DNA of 64,000 nt from Pythium myriotylum (lineage: Eukaryota; Oomycota; Peronosporomycetes; Pythiales; Pythiaceae). Below the pieces are notes generated by a model. That model was not told the DNA's origin. It saw only the letters and a program-made list of their open reading frames with translations, and did no database searches. Position numbers and translations under genes: made by a program. The stretch covers positions 1,178,001-1,242,000 of the forward strand of contig JALJCQ010000014.1 of NCBI GenBank assembly GCA_023091665.1, given 5' to 3'. Positions 1-10,000 of this stretch are shown here, piece after piece. Position 1 is the stretch's first letter. Each line of letters starts with the position of its first letter.

Positions 1-566
1 CCTTCGAGCAGCCCATGCCCAACTTCACGCTCAAGGACCTCGAGTTCTCGGTCGCCACGGTTGACAAGCTGAAGGCGCGTCACCCGCTCTTCAACGCCAT
101 CAGCTCGGACCTCTCGGCCTTCAAGCAAGCCGGCGGCAAGCTCATCCTCTACCACGGCTGGTCTGACCCGCACATCTCGCCGCGTGGCACCATCGCTTTC
201 CACGAGGCGCTCCAGAAGCACATGGGTCAGGCTGCGGTCGAGTCCTTTGAGCGTCTGTACCTGCTGCCGGGCGTGTACCACTGCGGCGATGGCGATGGGT
301 TCTCGACGTTCGACTTCTTGACGCCCATGCAGAAGTGGGTCGAGTCCAAGACCGCGCCCGACGCCGTCGTCGTGAGCTCGGGCTCGGGTTCGTCGGTCAA
401 GCGCTCGCGTCCGCTGTACCCGTACCCGTTCGTGGCCAAGTACTCGGGCTCGGGCGACGCCAACGACGCGTCGAGCTACACCAAGGGCTCGGCGCTCTAC
501 ACGAAGCTGACGCAGCCGTGGGCGGCCGAGAGCTGGTTCGAGCCGTACACGCCGCTCGAGGGCTGA
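1..566 (+). CDS. Tannase/feruloyl-esterase-like secreted hydrolase, copy T1 (3' part, 5' end outside window)
   Basis: The frame is open from base 3 to the stop at 566, so only the C-terminal part is present. It shows the Asp motif GWSDPHISP and the His motif LLPGVYHCGDGDG of the tannase/feruloyl esterase family, in which a CS-D-HC arrangement puts cysteines next to the catalytic Ser and His. Family members hydrolyse ester or depside bonds of tannins or feruloylated polysaccharides and are normally secreted. The fragment is close to the other three copies in the window but has its own small Ser/Gly insertion after the His motif (SSGSGSS). It converges tail-to-tail with copy T2. No break is visible in the part present, but the Ser half cannot be judged. 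Confidence 0.85.
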   Translation, partial: FEQPMPNFTLKDLEFSVATVDKLKARHPLFNAISSDLSAFKQAGGKLILYHGWSDPHISPRGTIAFHEALQKHMGQAAVESFERLYLLPGVYHCGDGDGFSTFDFLTPMQKWVESKTAPDAVVVSSGSGSSVKRSRPLYPYPFVAKYSGSGDANDASSYTKGSALYTKLTQPWAAESWFEPYTPLEG

Positions 567-1564
567 GCAAGGACTCTCTGAGGTGCGGCTGTCGGCACCA
601 TGGGGGAGAGACAGCCCTTGTGTGAAACAAAGATAAACAGATACACGACTTCTTAGCAAAATCGCTGAGTTGGTGCATTTCCACCCGCTTCCACATTCCT
701 CTGAGTTCGATTTCTACGCGTCCTCGTTTAGGCAAGTTTGACAGTTCGATACATGTACTGCGTACTACTTGCGCTAGGTTACCGAGATGTGGATCGATCG
801 ATCGCGATGTGACAGCAACTCTAGCTGGCGAGTCGCTGTATCCATCAGGCGCATAAAACGTTATCAGGATGCATAATGGCTTCAACTTTGACAGACACTA
901 AAGTGTCATACCTCTGAGGCACCGCTCTGCGTACAGTACTATACCAAATCAGCACCGATAAGGAGCACCCAGCGGTGCCGCTACATCAGGCCACAGTTGG
1001 CACGATAGCTCTCTCTCTCTCGTTTCCACAGCAGAGATCCACCATACGACTCCTAGGCGGAGTCCTAGAGCCTCAGCGATTTCCGAAGCTCCACCAGTCA
1101 ACTTGTGTTGCCTCGCCCAACGCCGCGATTGTTGCTGGGGAAATGTCCGGGTGGAGGCTTCTCACAGGTCTTACGCCAACTGCACACCGATGTTTTGGTC
1201 GTGCTGCTCGTTCCAGACTTTGCGAGGTGGCGGGGGCCACCCGAAGATCGGTTAAGAGGTTCCCTACGCAGACCCACATCTCCTCAAAAGCTCGTTGGTC
1301 GCGTCGACGAGGCTCTGTGCCGGCCATCTATCTCCACAATATGCGCTGGCGCCCAAATGAGTTTCCATTCTCTGACGACGGCGAGGTAGTCTGTCGAATC
1401 GAAGCACTCCAGCAGTGACAAGATAGCGATTGACCATGACAGCACAAGCTATGCAAGCAGAAAACAAGTATATTTCGGTTGACTATGCAGTTCGTCTTCT
1501 GACCACTAAGTGAGCCATCAGGATATATCCAACGTATATCCGCTGGTGTCAAGGAGGTTCTCGC
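567..1564. other. Intergenic region between convergent tannase copies T1 and T2
   Basis: About 1 kb between two converging stop codons. Short open frames occur on both strands around 975-1467, but none resembles a known protein and they overlap each other. I see no RNA gene or terminal repeat here. Confidence 0.5.
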
Positions 1565-3146
1565 TTAGCCCTCGATTGGCGTGTAGGGCTGGAACCAGCT
1601 CTCTGCCGCCCACGGTGCCGTCAGCTTCGTGTACAGCGGCGTCGACTTGACGAAGCTCGAGGCATTGTTGGCGTTGCCCACACCCGTGTACTTGGGGATA
1701 GCTGGGTATGGGTACACCGGTCGGGAGCGCCCAGTTGCGCTGGTCACGACACCATCTGGAGCAATCCCCGACTCGACCCACGACTGCATGGGCGTCAAGA
1801 AGTCGAACGTCGTGAAACCGTCACCACCACCACAGTGGTGCACGCCCGGCAGCAGGTACAGACGCTCAAAGGACTCGACCGCAGCCTGACCCATGTGCTT
1901 CTGGAGCGCCTCGTGGAAAGCGATGGTGCCACGCGGCGAGATGTGCGGGTCAGACCAGCCGTGGTAGAGGATGAGCTTGCTTGAAGGCCGAGAGGTCCGA
2001 GCTGATGGCGTTGAAGAGCGGGTGGCGTGGTGTGAGTTTTGCGACGGTTGAGGTCGTGAACTCGATATCCTTGAGCGTGTAGTTGGCACCAGGTGGGTTC
2101 TCGAATGCCAGGTAGCGAAGAGTGGCAAGCGCTGCACTCTCACTGAAAACGGCACCGGTCGAGGTTGTCGGCACGAAGACACCGTCCCAAGCCAGCTCCG
2201 AGCCGAGCTGGGCCTCACCCACGGTCAGGTGCTGGCCGGTCTTGGTGTCCACGGGACCCTGGTAGATCTTGGCGATGGTCTCGACCTCAGCCGCCGTGAG
2301 GCACGCCGTGGTGTTCGTGGCGCCCGCAGCACACTGGATGGTCTTCGGGTCGAACTGGCACAGACGAGGGTCCGAGAGCAGACCGTCCTTGAGTCCGTCG
2401 AGCGCGTCACACGCGTTGATCACGGCGTTGTGGAGAACCGAGAGGCGCGAGCCGATGAGCGGGTGCGTGCCGTCGGCCGCCGTGTTGCTGACGGCGAGCC
2501 ATCCGTGGTGGAGCGTGTTCTGGAGCTGGAAGATGAAGGCGGGCGCACCGGCGACGATGCCGTCGAAGTCGTCCGGGTATCGCAGCGCCTCCATGACGGC
2601 CTCGCGACCGCCGTCCGAGCAGCCACTGAAGTACGAGTACTTTTGTTCCTGTCCGTAGTAGGCCTTGATGAGCTTCTTGGCGGCGAGCGTGACCCAGTGG
2701 TTGGCACGGTGGGCGAAGTTGACGCGTCGGTCACGGACGAGACCAAAGGAACCGTCGTTGCCACCGGCCATGTCGGTACCAGCGACGACGAACTGTCCCG
2801 TGCTGTCGGGTGATCCGCTTGCGGTGCTGATTGATCCGCATAGCCCGCCGCAGCCGGAGAAGAGGAGGCGCTGGGTCCAGGTCGTCTTGGGCAGTAGCAC
2901 CGTATATCCGATCGTGCTGTTGAGCTTGCCGTTGACAGCGCAGTAGGTGACGTTGCCGCTGGTGGTCTCAGAAGCCGTGGTGACGGTGCTGCCGGTACCG
3001 CCAAACTCGGTGAGGTCGACCTTGGCGAGGTCGGCACAGGTCACAGTTGGCGGCACGGCGGAAAGCGTGGCGGTGGTGGTGGCGAGAGTGGCATCGATAC
3101 AAGCGAGCCCCAGGAGCGTCGTGAGAAGTGCGATAGGGGTCTTCAT
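1565..3146 (-). pseudogene. Tannase/feruloyl-esterase-like, copy T2, frameshifted by an 11-bp deletion
   Basis: Start chosen at the ATG ending at 3146, giving MKTPIALLTTLLGLACI, a clear signal peptide; the 27 in-frame codons upstream look like leader. The Ser motif GCSDGGREAVM, the Asp motif GWSDPHISP and the His motif GVHHCGGGDG are all present, but in two reading frames. Compared with T1 and T4, 11 bases are missing near 1976-1986, exactly between two copies of gcaag, so the first frame ends at 1950 and the catalytic Asp and His lie in another frame that runs to the stop at 1565. It is nearly identical to T3 in inverted orientation over more than 1.5 kb. Either a recent pseudogene or a consensus error; the direct repeat at the junction fits slippage. 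Confidence 0.85.
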
Positions 3147-3640
3147 AGTCACTGCGTGGAGTGGCTTGGCGGTCGGGTCTTGTGAAGATCCAGTGGTGTG
3201 GAGATGGTCTTGCTGCGGAGTCGCCAAGTTGGAGAATGATCGGTGCGTGTGGTGAGCTTGGACTCACCTCGACGATTCGTCTGGCGACAGCTTCAGAGTC
3301 GGACCCGAGCGGGTCTCTAGTTGTGGCGTATGCGAGCCTTGGCGCAGAGCAATAGGTTGAGACAGTGTCCCGCCCAGCACCGTGGTGGCACGAGGACAGT
3401 TGTTGCAGTGACGGTGTGCAGTCTAGGTGGATGATCTCAGTCGTATGGCAAGGAGTCAGATCCATCGCATATTAGCGTCCGTTCTGCGCGGCCGTGTGCT
3501 CTGATGTAGCAGTGATGTCGTCGCGAGGGTGCGTGCGATCTAGTTGGACACGGTGACTCTGTGAGTCTATGGCAAGGGTGGTCTTTTTGTGAAGCTTCAA
3601 CCCGTCAACTTTGTTCAGCTCAACTGGGACAGGCGGACGG
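2062..3640 (-). repeat. Left arm of large inverted repeat (T2 gene plus upstream region)
   Basis: This stretch is the near-exact reverse complement of about 13630-15181 plus 16914-16933. It covers the tannase 5' two-thirds and about 490 bp of upstream sequence. Similarity fades just beyond a shared stretch near 3620-3640 (left) and 13630-13645 (right). A few substitutions separate the arms, for example T2 GG versus T3 DG after the catalytic Ser. The spacer of about 10 kb holds nested mobile elements. Confidence 0.85.
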
Positions 3641-4231
3641 GTTTGAAATTCTGTTGGATGATGATTAGCATATCCATTACGTCGGCGTTGATGAGGTTTG
3701 TCTGTATGCGACAAGTGCAACCTGGTTGACTATGTTTAGTCTGGATTGTCCACTTAGTCACATCACAATTGGCGTCATTCAATGGCTGGGCAACTGGCTG
3801 CTGGAAAACAGATTCATCACAATTGATTGCGCCAAATAACTCGAGCTTTTCGTGAGTTGACGCAAGGCTGTACTACACTGTACGTAGTATGAACCGAATT
3901 TACCAGCGCAATCGATATTTGCCTCAAATCCAAAGGCAAAGTGAGACTGATGACAGAAGTGAAGACCAAACTAAACGTGGATTCAGTCTTGAGAGCGCAT
4001 AAATCGACGGTAGTGTACATATTAGCTCGAAACATTACCGGACTGTGAACAAGGTTCTGCAACTCGACGAAATGAGTCTTAAACACTGTAAGTCTTCATG
4101 GATTCTCTTCAAGGACTATATTACATTTCAGACAGAGTTCGGGAGCTGAGAAGAACCAACTTTGCACGACACCAAACAAGACCAGCTTGCCATCACACCT
4201 GACCCAAGGAAATCACAACCAGTGGTACATA
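3641..4231. other. Spacer between inverted-repeat arm and pogo-like element; nothing recognised
   Basis: About 590 bp, more AT-rich than its neighbours. A short open frame on the minus strand (3817-4086) has no recognisable motif. It ends at the TA (4230-4231) that flanks the left end of the degenerate DNA transposon. Confidence 0.4.
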
Positions 4232-4293
4232 TCCGTCCCGTCCATATTGTGGGCCAGTTCATATTTCGGGCCGAGCCAACCCTAATCTAAGAA

Positions 4294-4605
4294 TGTAACG
4301 GGCGCAGATCCGTTACACAGCGTCGAGACCCCTGTCCCGACGCTCAGATTGGGCCCTTGACTTGACGGTAAATTGGACTCTGCATTGAGAGGTCCAGACA
4401 TCTCTGGACCTCATTAAACCTACTCTGGTGTCCCTAACAAAACCTATATATGCGGTGTCGTCCTCTGATAGGATGAAATCTCAGAGAATTTCCACCAATG
4501 GAAATGCAACAAGAACACACGCGCCTCTGACCAATCAGAGACACGGGAGGGACAACTCTCTCTTATAGAACCTACTCTCTTGTAATGGGCTGTGGGCCCA
4601 TTACA
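4294..4605 (-). repeat. 3' LTR of the Gypsy element (left copy)
   Basis: 312 bp beginning TGTAACGGGC and ending GGGCCCATTACA, so it has TG...CA ends and a short terminal inverted repeat TGTAA/TTACA. The only difference from the other LTR is at 4448, within a TATATATG-like motif. Confidence 0.95.
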
Positions 4606-4606
4606 T

Positions 4607-4620
4607 CATCCCCCTCTTCA
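4607..4620 (-). promoter_or_regulatory. Polypurine tract of the Gypsy element
   Basis: On the minus strand the bases just before the left LTR read TGAAGAGGGGGATG, a purine run in the position where plus-strand DNA synthesis is primed. Confidence 0.65.
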
Positions 4621-4810
4621 AGAACTGACCAACGGGAAGTCAACCCAAGGGACGAGGACACGGAGCGCGCACGAGCGGGTGCGCGCGCTTTCTTCAACGG
4701 GCGATCCCGGCGCACCCGGGATCAGGCAGTTAGACGAGAGCGCCGGCGGAAGCCAGCGCAGTCTTCAATCTTCTTCGGACGGCACCAAGACACCCAGACG
4801 TCTAGGCGCG

Positions 4811-6466
4811 ATGGCTCAACCGTCGCAACAACAAGCTGGCGCCCGCGGCAACGCGGACGCACCGACGACAACGACAACTCAAGCATCGACAGTGGCGCCG
4901 AGCACAACGACGCCAACGACGGCGGCGACAACGGAAGTCACGACGACAGCAACGGCAGCCACGACGACTTCGGCCGTGGCACCTGAGACGTTGAGCGATG
5001 AGGCGATGGCGCGAGTGTTGGAACAGGTCAACACACATCAAGGCACAAGCTTCGCAGCGCCGCCACGTGCAGCGCTCTTCGATCCTCAGCTCGGTGGAAT
5101 CGCGGACCGGGAGCTGTACCCAGTCCCTTATCGCGACATCTCGCGCTTTGCCAACCCACGCAGTCTCACGGCCGACGAGATCCATGAGTGGTTTGTTCGC
5201 TACCGCAAAGCAAGGGGCAAGACGATGAACGTGGTCGCGACCGCGTTGCAACAGTCGTGGAATGCTTTCGCTCGTATATGGAACAAAGGCGAGATCGAGT
5301 CGACCGTCGTGCGCTGGGAGACCGCCCAGCGCGAGCACTCGCTCGGGCGATTGCGCGAGGAGCTGCATCGTCTGTGTGAGGCGCGGCGTATAACGTGTCA
5401 CGTCGACGTCGAGGAGGGTTGTCGTGCTTGCGCGCAGGCCGGGGCCACGCGCGCGACTTGGATGGAGTGGGATGCCGACTATCGTCGCCATCAGAATGAA
5501 GAAGATCTTCGACGTGCGCTCGGTCTCTACGGGCGCGCTCTCTCTCAGGCTAGAGCTGCTGGGACCGTGCCGCAAGCTGGTCCTCGTACTGCCGGACGAG
5601 ACCAGGGATCTCAAGCGCGAGCGTCGGCCCGTGCTCCCACGTATCCTGATCATCAGGGAAGCCAAGCCAGTGGACGCGATAGAAGCGAGCCTTGGGGATC
5701 GCACTCTTCTTCTTCGTACCGCCACGACGCATACGCGCCGTGGCCTCAGGATCGGGGCGATCATCGTGGTCAACAATTCGGTCGACCACCCACCGAAGAT
5801 CACCGTTGGCATCAATCAGCGGCGGCGGGCCATCACGAACAAAGCGCGCAGTGGGGCCACCACGCGGCCCCGGAGTCGACGCATCCGCCTCACGATCGGT
5901 GGGACCAGCGCTATGCCGGTCTCGACTGGAACGAGCCACGTCGTCTAGATCCTCCCCGCGAGCAATCCCACGGGTATCAACAAGATCACCGCGCACAGAA
6001 CTCGGACTTAGAGCGTCGAGTTGATCGTCTGCAGAACTTCCTCGTGCCAGATCTTCAGCAGAAGGCAGACGACGCGGTCGATCAGATCGCGACACTTGAG
6101 ACGGAGCAAGAGTCGCACGGGATCCGGGTGTATCAGCTCGAGCAGGACGCTCGAGCTCAGCGTCAGTCTCACGAAGCCTTCCGTGAGGAGTTCCGGGGGT
6201 GGCGTCGCGAATTTGATCCTGCTGAGCTGCGCGACCTTCTTCACGAACAAGCCCGGCAGAACGCCGAGCTTCGTCAACGCCTTCAGCAACTAGAGGATCG
6301 GCTCGAACGCGCCGAGTCGCAAGCGGAGAAGCGGATGTCAACAGAGGCGCCGGGACAGCCCGACCCGAAGAGGCAGCGGAAGAACGCGTCACCGGACGCG
6401 TCGACTGGTGACGGAGGCGACGGGAATCCTCGTCGTGGAGGTCGGCAGCGAGATCCGAAGAAGTGA
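4811..6466 (+). CDS. Long ORF antisense to gag-pol inside the Gypsy element; function unknown
   Basis: An open frame on the strand opposite gag-pol runs from inside the 3' LTR (in-frame ATG at 4592) to 6466; ATG 4811 (MAQPSQQQAG) gives 551 residues. Residues about 25-70 are Thr/Ala-rich. About 80-260 form a structured-looking region rich in Trp and charged residues (DEIHEWFVRYRKARG, WMEWDADYRRH). A Gln/His/Arg-rich middle follows, then a long heptad-like coiled coil (about 400-520) and a basic cluster PKRQRKN resembling a nuclear signal. The last 0.9 kb is antisense to the linker and chromodomain of Pol. No family recognised. Antisense ORFs near the 3' LTR are known in plant Tat-type Gypsy elements; a role here is inference. 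It could be a chance frame, but its length and ordered composition argue against that. Confidence 0.55.
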   Translation: MAQPSQQQAGARGNADAPTTTTTQASTVAPSTTTPTTAATTEVTTTATAATTTSAVAPETLSDEAMARVLEQVNTHQGTSFAAPPRAALFDPQLGGIADRELYPVPYRDISRFANPRSLTADEIHEWFVRYRKARGKTMNVVATALQQSWNAFARIWNKGEIESTVVRWETAQREHSLGRLREELHRLCEARRITCHVDVEEGCRACAQAGATRATWMEWDADYRRHQNEEDLRRALGLYGRALSQARAAGTVPQAGPRTAGRDQGSQARASARAPTYPDHQGSQASGRDRSEPWGSHSSSSYRHDAYAPWPQDRGDHRGQQFGRPPTEDHRWHQSAAAGHHEQSAQWGHHAAPESTHPPHDRWDQRYAGLDWNEPRRLDPPREQSHGYQQDHRAQNSDLERRVDRLQNFLVPDLQQKADDAVDQIATLETEQESHGIRVYQLEQDARAQRQSHEAFREEFRGWRREFDPAELRDLLHEQARQNAELRQRLQQLEDRLERAESQAEKRMSTEAPGQPDPKRQRKNASPDASTGDGGDGNPRRGGRQRDPKK

Positions 6467-7073
6467 GGTACGGCTTCAGGCGCCCAACGTAGAAGGTCGG
6501 GTGCAAGCGCAACTTCTTGGGAAGTTCTAGCGTGTAGGCGTCACCGACAACGTTGGTAACTTTAAATGGACCGATATATCTTGGCAACAACTTGTTCGAA
6601 CCCAAGTGACTGATGAGCCGCTCTGGTAAGTTCTGCGTCGAGAGCAGAACACGATCTCCCACATCGAACTTGGTTCGATTCGAGCGGCCGCTCGAATCAG
6701 CGTTTTCCTTCTGACGGCCGACTGCGTCCGCGACGGAGTCTCGCACAAATCGCACAATGGCTTGTCGCTTTTCGACGAAGTCGTTGATCGACTTCTCTTC
6801 TCTCGGCGATAGGGTCGAGAGCTCTGGCAATGCATCGAAGTTGAACTCGGACGACGGGTTCTCGCGCGCAGTTTGGACCGCTGCTATCACCGCTTCGATC
6901 GCATTGAGGTCTACGTCCATGTCTTCATCTCCGTTTCCAGCGGCGGCCGGAGACACGGGCTCTTCGTCGACGTCCATGCCGGCCGGGTGGTCGGCATATC
7001 CGTTGTCGACAAGGTTGTTGGGTCTCGTGCTGATGATCCACGCGACTTGATTGGGTGGGACGTGACGCGTCAT
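5550..7073 (-). CDS. Gypsy Pol C-terminal part: integrase C-terminus, linker and chromodomain
   Basis: Continues Pol in a different frame from the upstream block. It includes KFDVGDRVLLSTQNLP and RYIGPFKVTNVVGDAYTLEL, the typical integrase C-terminal SH3-like segment followed by LHPTFYVGRLKPY. A disordered Ser/Arg/Asp-rich linker of roughly 200 residues comes next, then a chromodomain-like segment near the end (YRVHWLGFPDDQDTWEHG). Chromodomains of chromoviruses tether the integrase to modified histones. The linker and chromodomain are the part overlapped by the antisense ORF. The frame change from 6925-10944 may be a disabling indel, a programmed shift or a sequence error. Confidence 0.85.
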   Translation of the reverse strand: MTRHVPPNQVAWIISTRPNNLVDNGYADHPAGMDVDEEPVSPAAAGNGDEDMDVDLNAIEAVIAAVQTARENPSSEFNFDALPELSTLSPREEKSINDFVEKRQAIVRFVRDSVADAVGRQKENADSSGRSNRTKFDVGDRVLLSTQNLPERLISHLGSNKLLPRYIGPFKVTNVVGDAYTLELPKKLRLHPTFYVGRLKPYLTSSDLAADLHDEDSRRLRHQSTRPVTRSSAASSGRAVPAPLLTSASPLATRRVRADPLVAEGVDEARRSAGLVREEGRAAQQDQIRDATPGTPHGRLRETDAELERPARADTPGSRATLAPSQVSRSDRPRRLPSAEDLARGSSADDQLDALSPSSVRGDLVDTRGIARGEDLDDVARSSRDRHSAGPTDREADASTPGPRGGPTARFVRDGPPPLIDANGDLRWVVDRIVDHDDRPDPEATARMRRGGTKKKSAIPKARFYRVHWLGFPDDQDTWEHGPTLALEIPGLVRQYEDQLAARSQQL

Positions 7074-10000
7074 CGTTGGGTGCAGATGCCCGAGCAGAAC
7101 TTGTCACTTCCAGCGTCGAATATCTCGATGCTCCTCCCACACCTGAATGAGAGCGACCCGGTGAGGCAAAGAGCGTCGCCGGGGTACGCGGATGACGGCC
7201 ATAGTTGACGTAGAAGGGCGTCATCCCCGACGACACGTGCACCGAATTATTCAGTGCGAACTCAACAAGAGGCAAGAACTCGCTCCACTCACGGAATGAT
7301 GTGGCGTAACTGCGAAGCACATCTTCGAGAACGCGATTAACGCGTTCAGTCTGCCCGTCTGTTTCGGGATGGGCAGCCGTCGACATTTGCAAGCGAGTGT
7401 CCAATAGCTTGAACAGCGATCGCCAGAAGAGGGAGGTGAATCGAGGATCTCGATCCGACACGATGGTCTCCGGAAGGCCGTGGAGGCGGAAGACACTGTC
7501 GAGAAACACAGCGGCAGCCTCTTCTGCTGTGATCGTTTGCTTCACAGCCGCAAGATGAACCATCTTGGAGAGACGGTCCACAAAGACCATGATCCCATCA
7601 CGGTCTTGAGAGTCTTTGGGGAATCCGAAGACGAAGTCGAGGCTGACGGAGTCCCAGACATCACGTGGGACTGGGAGGGGCCGGAGCGGCGCCTGTTGAG
7701 CGGGTGACGGCTTCACGCGCTGGCAAACTTCGCACGTGCGGACCCATTTCCGCACCCACTTGTACTGGTGAGGCCAGTAATAGTTCCTCGAAAGCGAGAG
7801 AAATGTCTTCTCTCGTCCTAAATGACCTCCGACGGGCGCATCATGGTGCTCGTGGATGAGACGAAGTCGAATGTCGTCGTCATTGGGGACGACGACGCGA
7901 GGAGCGTCGGTCTTATCGACGCTATAGTAGAGGAGACCGTCGGCAAGCTGGTACCGGCGGACACGAGCACGCACACGAGGTGTAAGACGGAACAGCAGTG
8001 ATTCCGAACCATCAGAGCCGTCAGAAGATAGGAACTCAATTAACTCTTGGCAGACAGGGTCGGAGGAGTAGGCTCGGCGAATGTCGTCGGTGAGCGACGA
8101 CTGCACAGAGTGAATCAAAGCGTTGAGACCTTCCTCAACGCACCTTGGGCATTCTTGAGGCGCCGACGACTCATCGATCGGCGCGCGCGGGTCGTAGTCC
8201 GGGCGACGTGAGAGCGCATCCGCAAGGATGTTGCTCTTTCCCGGCTTGTAGTGTACAACAAAGTTGTACTCGGCGAAGAACGACAGCCAACGGGCCATCC
8301 GTTGGGACAGGTGCGGAGACTTCGTCGCCGTTCGCAACGACGCATGATCCGTGTAGATGGCGAACTGCTGTTCGCCCAGCAGATACACTCGGAACTTGGC
8401 GAGTGCGTACTTCATGGCAAGGAGTTCCTTGTCGTGGACCGGGTAATTCCGCTCGGCCGTCTTCAGCTGCCGTGACTGGTAGCTGATCACTCGCTCACGG
8501 CCCTCAACATCAAACTGCATGAGGGCGCAGCCGATAGCATAGTCACTTGCGTCGCAAACGACGTGGAAGGGTCGATCGTAGTCGGGGAGCGCCAAGATCG
8601 GCGCTTCTTGTAGGCTCGACTTGACCGAGTCAAAGGCCTGCTGGTGCTCAGCGGACCATTTCCACTCGACGTCCTTCCGCAGAAGCTGCGACAGCGGCTG
8701 GACGAGGGCTGCATAATTCTTCGTATACTTGTGCAGATAATTTGCGAGCCCCAGCCACTGCCGGAGTTGCTTCTGGTCCTTGGGCACTGGCCAGGCACAG
8801 ATCGAGACGACCTTCTCAGGATCGGAACGGACACCGTCCTTGCTCACATAGCAGCCTAGCACCAGAATTTCCGGTGCGAAGAATACACACTTCTTCAGAT
8901 TCGCGTAGAGCTTGTGTGTTCGCATCGCTTCGAACACTTGGCGAAGGTGTTCAGTGTGAACATCCTCCGGCGCCCTGCCGTCCTCGGCCTTGCTGTGGAC
9001 AAAGATGTCGTCGAAGTAGCTCGGCGCGAAGCTGCGGAACGGCCGCAGCACGTGCGATACCATCCTGTTGAAGGTCGCTGGTGCGTTCTTGAGACCCTGA
9101 GGCATCACTAACCACTCCCAAAGCATTCCACTCGGCGTGCTGACAGCTGTGAGCGGGACATCCTGCTCGCGCATAAGGATCTGGTAGAAGCCATCCATCA
9201 AATCGATGGCACTGAACACCACCGACCCGGAGATCGAGTCCAGGATCATGTCCTTCCGAGGTATCGGCGTTTGTGCCGGTATCGTAGCGTCGTTCAGCTT
9301 GTTGAATGCATGAACAATCCGCCAGCCGCCAGTAGCTTTCTTGACGCAGAACGTTGGGCTCGAGTGCGGGGAAACCGACTCACGAACGCGACCTGCTTGT
9401 CTGCGGGCCTCGAAAAAGGCATCAATAGCCTCAACTTGATCGCGGGGAAGCGGCCACTGGCGCATCACACAGTACTTTGAGCCTGGCACGAGATCGATCT
9501 CGTGTCGAACACCGCGATCAGGCGGTAATGCTTTCGGGACTTCGTCCGGAAAGATGTCTTGGAACTCCAAGACGAGTTCGTACGCCTTGCTACCTGATTC
9601 CTTGAGGGCCTCTAGAGACTGCGCTGCGTAGCGCTGCTCACGCTGGGTCTTTGAGGTCGCGTCGGGATTCATTGTCGACGCTGTCATGAAGTGATTATCC
9701 TCTGCAACGATCACGCACACCTGTTCGATCTCACCACGCTTGAGATCCTTCAGAAATGTCTTCATCGAGATCGTGCCACATTGCACGATCTCCGCTGCCA
9801 TACGCGGGGGGTTTGGCACTCGGATGTGCTGGAACGCCGGCGCCGCGGTTGTATAGACAGCCGCCAGGATGTCTTCCTCCCCGTCTTCCAAAGCGACGAG
9901 ACACGGTTTCTCGTCGCATACACGGTCTCCATCTTCGCAAGCGATGAGACACGGTTTCTCATCGCAATCTTGGGACCCGGTCTCTAAGCCGGCGTCATCT

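Noticed and set aside
975..1467. Overlapping frames between T1 and T2
   Set aside because: Three overlapping frames on both strands, none resembling a known protein.
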